From: Cadophora sp. MPI-SDFR-AT-0126
Taxonomy: Eukaryota > Ascomycota > Leotiomycetes > Helotiales > Ploettnerulaceae
Reading direction: 5' to 3'
Assembly (NCBI GenBank): GCA_020747065.1
Contig: JAGMVK010000009.1
Location: 558,001 to 622,000 of the forward strand
Length of the DNA stretch: 64,000 bases
In this document: positions 58,399 through 64,000 of the stretch, piece by piece
Position numbering within the stretch: the stretch's first letter is position 1
Layout of the letters: every line of letters starts with the position of its first letter
The notes under the pieces: model-generated
The model's input: only the letters and a program-made list of their open reading frames with translations
What the model was told of the DNA's origin: nothing
Databases searched by the model: none
Position numbers and translations under genes: made by a program

Positions 58399-58999
58399 TG
58401 ATACCAGGTTCGGCAGCGCATCTGCGTGTGAGGGGATGTCGGAGGGAGGTCAGTGGTAATTCGCGACAGTGTAATTGTCGCGCGTTTCTCGGAATCGATT
58501 TCGCGTCAATTGATTATACCGGTGTTCGAGGACGTTGCAGCAGGGTGTGCGATATGATTGGGGGTCGTGGGTTGTGGATTCGAGGGTCGTGGTCGTGAAA
58601 TGCCTGGATTTGACGATCCCACAAGGAAGGCGGCTTGTTTACATTGAAATGGGGCGCTAAATCACGTGTGGGTACTTTTCTTGGCACGTGCTGTTTCTCC
58701 TTTCACCAGTCCCGCATCCAACGGCTACGGTCCGACCTATTCTTATTGATGAAGAAGCCTTCTCGTATTTCAAGGCAACCAAAGTACTCCTCTTTCAAGC
58801 ATTGTAGAGACGGACGTCGCAGTATCCTCCCACAACTCTTTTCCTTATCCGTTTTTGAGCATTCTTTCGACACTTGTATCCGCTGCCCTCGACCTTGTTT
58901 CTCAATCTGTCACTACCTAAAGGCGAATCATCTGTAATAGCAGTCACTCCATGAAGCATCTTACATCTTCATTATACATCGGTCTATGTTTTAAGTACT
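58399..58999. other. Intergenic, about 0.6 kb
   Basis: Dsn1 promoter region and the 3' flank of the S41 gene. Nothing else supported. Confidence 0.4.
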
Positions 59000-61444
59000 T
59001 CACAGTGGAATCTTCTTTCCAACAGCATAGTTCATCGCAGAGCGAAGCATCATCACATCTGCCGATCTCTGCTTAACAGGCTTTCTTCCCTCAACGCTCG
59101 CCCTGACCTTCATTTCCTCAGACATCTGAATTCTCTCTTCTCTACTCTCTTTCTTTTGCGGCAAGCTGCCAGCTACGCACTTCCTGCCACTCCATGCTGC
59201 ATCTGCAGCTCTCTTCCAGATAAAAGTTACATCAGAAATCATGGGAGCTTCGTAGAACAGTCTGCAGTCTGCAGGCTCGTAAAGAAACTGTGCAGGTATT
59301 CCATCCTCGATGTGCGCTCTCAGGATGTTGTCTCTGACGTTTACGGAGCAATCAGTGCTGCGATTTTGCGGAAGGTCGGTGTACTTGATTGTTTTAGTCC
59401 AGTTGGTTTGTTCCTCTGCTGTTGCTGTTTCGAGCGCTACTGTGGAGAGCAGTCTGATATATTCATATTGGTAGTTGTTTGCTCCCCTCGTTCCTCCGAC
59501 TCCCTGGATCGGAGAAGTGTTTGGACGGCCACCCATGGCGATGGATCTGACTCCCGCCTGGACGCGCATGAAGTCGGAGAACAGCGTGCAGGTTGACGCA
59601 CAATATCCGTCGTACACCTAGATATCACGTCAGGTCAGGCTTGATCTCAAAGTTGAGTTCTTACCATGATGATATCCTCGGCAGCAAAAGGCTGTGTGAA
59701 GTTCTGGCGATCTCCATATCCAGTGATGGTCTCTCCAACTCCCCAAATGGCATTGACTGTTGTAGTCGGATCATTCAAGTTCCATCTCAGGAGGTTAGTA
59801 TACTCGTCTCCATTGAACTCATGCGGTCCGAATTTATCATCGTATGTTGGGAACTTATTATCTGTCAGATTCAAATCGTACCGGTAGTTAAGCACCGATC
59901 CGTACGCGAAGTAATCTTTGGAATCATCCGATGAGGTTGAGAAGTTTGCTGCATAGCGAGAAATCCCTGTGCTCATCACTTTGAAAGCATCGTGCTGACG
60001 CAAGCGAGAGAAGCCATCTTGGACGATATTGGGGAAGAGTTGTCGGAATGCATCGTAGCCAGTCAAGATGTTGCCGCCTCCATTCGATGAGAGGTCGATG
60101 ACTAGCTTCGTCTTGCCAGCAACTTTGGCATCCGAGATGAGTGTCTGGATAACGGACTGAAATTCAACCGGATAACTCGGCGAGAACGAGAGCATACTCA
60201 GGACTGCCACATCCTCGTATCCAGCACCATCGAGAAAGTAACCCGAAACCTGGTAGTCTGAACTGATCACCTGAGGCGTCGGATATCCATGTGCAGGATT
60301 TTTCGCTGTCGGCGGAAGTGGTGGTGGTTCAGGCGCCTGGGGGACACTTTCTCGATCATCTTGCACAGCCTGAAGTTGTGGCCCGGTACAAAATCTATCA
60401 TACAATGTCTTCCCATCAACAATGCCATCAAAATTCCCAACAACCTCCGCATAGTTCATGATTGTCGACACCAGCCCGTCTTCAAACTCGACGGTCGTGT
60501 TGGCCCCGGGATAGAAATATCCATATCGACCAGCGAGCGCGAAGTATCCGGTGTATCGATAATTCGGAGACTGGGCATCGAAGGCCATTTCATACATAAG
60601 GTTATTATACAAGCCGTCTTTATCCTGCAGGAAGCCAAGCTGAGCCAGCTTCTCCATGAAAACTTCGACATCTTCGCCATTGACTTTCGTTATCGGAGAT
60701 GGCATGGTGGTCCTGCTCTTATTCACATACGCGTCGATGCTCTCTGGAATCCATGTCAACATCAGCTCTCACCCTTCCAGATCTTCATCTCACGTCAAAC
60801 CAGATTCAGCACTAACCTCTCACATAAACCCTCGGCGCCGCCACCCCATCCACACTAACACTAACAACCTGCACCGGCCTCCTAAACACCAAAGCCTTAC
60901 TCAACAAATCCGGCGAGAATCTAAAATGGCCATCATGCACGCTCTGGAACAGCATCAAAAGATCTGTTTGGAACGCATGTTCGTTCGCATACACTCCCTT
61001 TTGGATATTCTCGAGGATGGTGTTGAGTGCTGCGAAGATGTCGACGGCGGGGAATTGATATCCTGGTGGGGGTTTGGCAAGGTAGGAAGAGTCCGATTGC
61101 CATTCGATGTACGGGAGGATGGAGTTGATCAGAGAGGTTGCGGCGACGGGGTTGAGCGGTGCGGAGATGAGACACTCGTAGGCGAGGTCGGCGGCTACGC
61201 GGGGGGTTACTGTATGATGATGAAGTCAGCATTGTCATAAATTTTCTTCTCGCGTTCCCTTCGTCGTTTTGGTTTTCTATTTCGGCTGGTATTATGGAGG
61301 AGATTACATACAGCCCGGATTACTCGCCTTATAAGCCTTTGCGGCTGCCCCCACTGCTGCACACGGTTCTGTATCTTGCCATGGGATGGCCGATGCACCC
61401 ACACTGCTCCTCAGCAACAATATCGAGACGATGGACAACTTCAT
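59000..61444 (-). CDS. Secreted S41-family peptidase (UstP/PhomP1-like)
   Basis: 740 aa from four exons (61312-61444, 60817-61209, 59665-60743, 59000-59617). A signal peptide (MKLSIVSILLLRSSVGASA) is followed by an N-terminal domain with LAYECLISAPLNPVAA and LFQSVHDGHFRFSPDLLSKA. The S41 tail-specific-protease core contains KLVIDLSSNGGGNILTGYDA and, across the last intron, VYDGYCASTC, where the Ser is the likely nucleophile. Relatives include the S41 proteins found in ustiloxin and phomopsin RiPP clusters. No precursor peptide or DUF3328 gene lies nearby, so a RiPP role here is not supported; a general secreted protease is more likely. The start is set by the signal peptide. Confidence 0.85.
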
Positions 61445-62496
61445 CTTGCTATACTCCAAACAGCGAATCCAACAGACCCAGAACCTTTTCCAGCGTTCTG
61501 CAAATGCAGGAGGTGCAGCTATTTATACAAGTACTGTACCCCTCGTCCGAACACCCCCCGCGAACAGAATGAACACTTCTTCTCCCCATGCTCCTTCTTG
61601 CACATTGCCCTGGGTACTTATATTAAAAACCTTAAACCCAAGAATCAGCACATACTATCCACCTCAAACGAAAACAATCGCCAACCCGGCTCAAAGCATT
61701 CCTTCCCCATGTCCACATTCACACCCCTCAATCCAGCGATCTGCACTCAACGAAGACGCGCCAAGCAGACAGATACTATCAACACACCCCATTTTTACGT
61801 CGAGATATATTAATTCATATCATCCCCAAATCTCAGTGTCTGAGTACAGTACGTTCGTCTAGATAGCTCCGAACCGGCTGAGTATCTGATACCTGGTTAA
61901 GTGCATGTTTGGTGTTGATTAGAAAAAGTTAGCGGTTGGTGTTATATGCAGGGCAGGGTTATTTGAGAAGTGCCGAGGAGTCGCGAGGACTGGATGATTG
62001 CAAAGGCTTAAAGCATGCAGTGCAGAGTGTCTGTGGTTTCTGGAATATTGTTTATCCAGATTACATGTTTCGACGGTCGTTGATAGAAAGAAGGGAGAAG
62101 GTCTCGTGATGTGCCGGAATTTAATGGGGACATGTGCTCGCGAAACATGTTTAGAGAAGAGGAAGTAGTGATGAAGAGACCAAAAAGTAATCAAATGCAT
62201 TGCAGTGAGTGGTGACGCTCCGCTAATCTAGATTTCTGTAATTCCAAAAGACCTCCAATCCGTCGCTAAGACGCTAAGACGCTAATGCCGATGACCTTGC
62301 GATCTAATCCAATCTACGTAAATTCGTCGTCTGTGAAGACCCATTGTAGTAAAACAAGCAAGAAATCCTTCTCGGTGACCATTATCCGCGTCCCATCCAA
62401 TCTAATCCCTTCTTAACCTTGCCCACCCAGTACCCGGCTAGTCGTATGTTCCTACTGGAGAATTGAGATGAAGAAGGGTAACGACGAGGATTGGGG
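61445..62496. other. Intergenic, about 1 kb
   Basis: Promoter of the S41 gene and 3' flank of the NmrA-like gene. Overlapping plus-strand frames at 61376-61862 are not convincing. A CGCTAAGA-type short tandem (GCTAAGAC x2) sits near 62264-62280. Confidence 0.4.
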
Positions 62497-63560
62497 TTAG
62501 ATGCCCCAAACACTGTGTAGCCAATTCCAGAAAGGGGTCGGGACAACGTTGACGAGAGAGTTGAGGTTCGGCTGTGTGAAATCGTAACGCCGCTGCTCTG
62601 TGGCGATGAGTTCTTGGATGCGAGCTACTTTCGAGTAGTCCTGGTAGTAGGATGCGTGGTCGAGATGGGTGGTCAGGTCTCTGGCTTGGATGACGTCTGT
62701 TTCGAATGGAGTTCCTGGAAGGCAGTCAGTTAATCTTGAAGGGCAATTGACAAGCGGACTGGAGAATTGCGTACCTCCCTTAACGGCCTCAGCATATTGT
62801 ATTATCTCGGTCACCGTCTTTCGATCTCCTTGCATCCTGAACTCGGCTGGCCAGTTTTCGATTCCCAAATCCAGCGCAGCAACGATGAACATTGCAACGT
62901 CGTTGACAGAAGTCATGGTTACAGAAATGGGATTACCAGATGCGGTGGTCTCGACGATCTCTGCTGTGCCGGTTTCCATGTTCATCAGGTAGGAGCCAGG
63001 GTAGTAGCAATTGGACGAAGCGCCGATGTCCATACTCCCAAGACCTCCACGAGTGAATCTTTCGTAAAAGACACCGCAGGTGAAAATCGTCGATGGCATT
63101 GGGTGTCGGTTGTGACGAGACCAGTGTCGGAGTCTTTCCAAACATGCTGCTCTGCCGCGGTCTACAGGGTCGTTACGCGGTCTTCGTGACGGTGGTCCTT
63201 CAAATTCCGCTGGGACGAATCGTGCAACCTCGGCATGCGCAGCAGCATCCATGAGGTTGATCTGAGGGTTTCCAGAGATAGTGGAGATGACCAAATCAAT
63301 ACCTCTGAGGGCATGGCGGAGTTCCGTCTGACTATCGTAGTTTACGACTAAAACTGTGTAATCAAGAGCTTCGAGCTCGGGACGGGGCTGAGACACTGTC
63401 AGCACTTTGTATACAAGCCACAGCCGGCACATCTTACCTGTCTGGAGAGAATAACGACCTGATGAGCAGTCTCATGGATGTAGTGAGCGAAAACTCGTGC
63501 CAGTCCGCCAGCACCAGCTATGGCAATTCTCATCATGTTGTCTGCGTTGCTGGATACCAT
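62497..63560 (-). CDS. NmrA-like / isoflavone-reductase-type NAD(P)-binding protein
   Basis: 317 aa from three exons (63438-63560, 62775-63387, 62497-62714). Atypical short-chain reductase fold: an N-terminal nucleotide-binding loop IAIAGAGGLARVFAHY, then VVISTISGNPQINLMDA and RFVPAEFEGPPSRR, as in PCBER/NmrA-like proteins. The last intron (62715-62774, 60 nt, GTACGC..CAG) contains no stop and would read through. Removing it joins AVKGG to TPFETDV and keeps the phase. It could be a redox-sensing regulator or a reductase in secondary metabolism; the sequence does not decide. No tyrosine/lysine SDR catalytic pair was assigned. Confidence 0.82.
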
Positions 63561-64000
63561 TGTGGATTATTGAAGAGTCTGCGCCGTTACCTTTATCCCA
63601 AATATGAATTGTAACCCTGCACAGATCTTGTATTTGTACACCAGGCAGATAAAGTATTCGCAGTCTTGAGGAGCAAATGGAATCAAAGTATGAATAGGCA
63701 AACCAGTCAGTCGGTGAGTCAAGGAATTCTGAGAACTTTGAATGGAGAATATGTCGAAGTTGCAGGGAGGAGGTTACGAGTCTCCTTTCTCGAACGAATG
63801 ACGTCTAGTCAACATAGAAGTATTATGCTTGGTGGCATTTAACAGGTTGCTCTTGGAGGTAATGTGATATACTCAAGCACTGGGATGACAAGAGAGTGGC
63901 GAATCGTTCGCGACAAGACCCTTGACAGAGTTCGACATAGTGGTAGCACCTGAGGACAAGATTTTGCAAGGACGGCGAGAAAGGACCGAGGGGCACGGAG
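63561..64000. other. Right edge of window, no gene seen
   Basis: Promoter side of the NmrA-like gene; nothing else supported. Confidence 0.4.

Noticed and set aside
59156..59596. 146-codon plus-strand frame opposite the S41 last exon
   Set aside because: Antisense shadow of a conserved exon; no motif of its own.
59000..61444. RiPP biosynthetic cluster around the S41 peptidase
   Set aside because: The peptidase resembles those of ustiloxin-type clusters, but no repeat-bearing precursor, DUF3328 oxidase or tyrosinase is nearby.
1..64000. tRNA genes and CRISPR arrays
   Set aside because: No cloverleaf with a convincing B box (GGTTCGAnTCC) was seen and no regularly spaced repeat array is present.

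Overview
The window is nuclear DNA of a filamentous ascomycete (Pezizomycotina). The evidence is short GT-AG introns of about 45-150 nt, a Zn2Cys6 transcription factor, a HET-domain gene, a DUF2985-type membrane protein, a dispersed single-copy 5S rRNA gene and a Ty3/gypsy LTR retrotransposon. A Leotiomycetes-like lineage is my guess, not something I can prove. Gene models were built by hand from frames, splice signals and protein motifs. In every multi-exon model offered as complete, the exon lengths sum to a multiple of three.

Layout. 0.5-9.6 kb holds housekeeping-type genes: a SET-domain protein with an in-frame TAG near its end, a GT34 glycosyltransferase (-), an ER-type membrane J-protein (-) divergent from RPA43 (+), and a free methionine-R-sulfoxide reductase (+) whose model needs a 5-nt microexon. 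9.6-21.6 kb is a complete 11,964-bp LTR retrotransposon on the minus strand. It has LTRs that are identical by eye, a GTAT target duplication, open gag-protease and pol frames and a 3.1-kb 3' untranslated region. It sits 17 bp past the stop codon of the reductase gene.

23.9-30.8 kb looks like a small carbohydrate-use module: a Zn2Cys6 regulator (-, with one GC-AG intron) divergent from a Gfo/Idh/MocA dehydrogenase, followed by an MFS sugar porter. 30.8-36.2 kb has no gene I can support. 36.2-46 kb holds an uncharacterised Ser-rich protein, a Baeyer-Villiger-type monooxygenase, a small possibly mitochondrial membrane protein and the DUF2985 protein.

46.7-51.3 kb holds a secreted GH35 beta-galactosidase (8 exons, 1005 aa) and a Cys-rich secreted protein with a hydrophobic C-terminus. 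53.3-55.9 kb is a decayed stretch: a HET pseudogene, a C-terminal gene fragment and a 5S rRNA gene with a truncated 5S copy in front of it. 56.8-63.6 kb holds the kinetochore protein Dsn1/Mis13, a secreted S41 (UstP-like) peptidase and an NmrA-like reductase.

I found no wholly new multi-gene system. The strongest leads are the retroelement's odd architecture (a membrane-like segment before the protease, a second polypurine-tract copy at the start of pol, and a long 3' region), the 5-nt microexon, the GC-AG intron, the SET-gene TAG, and the 5S/HET decay zone.
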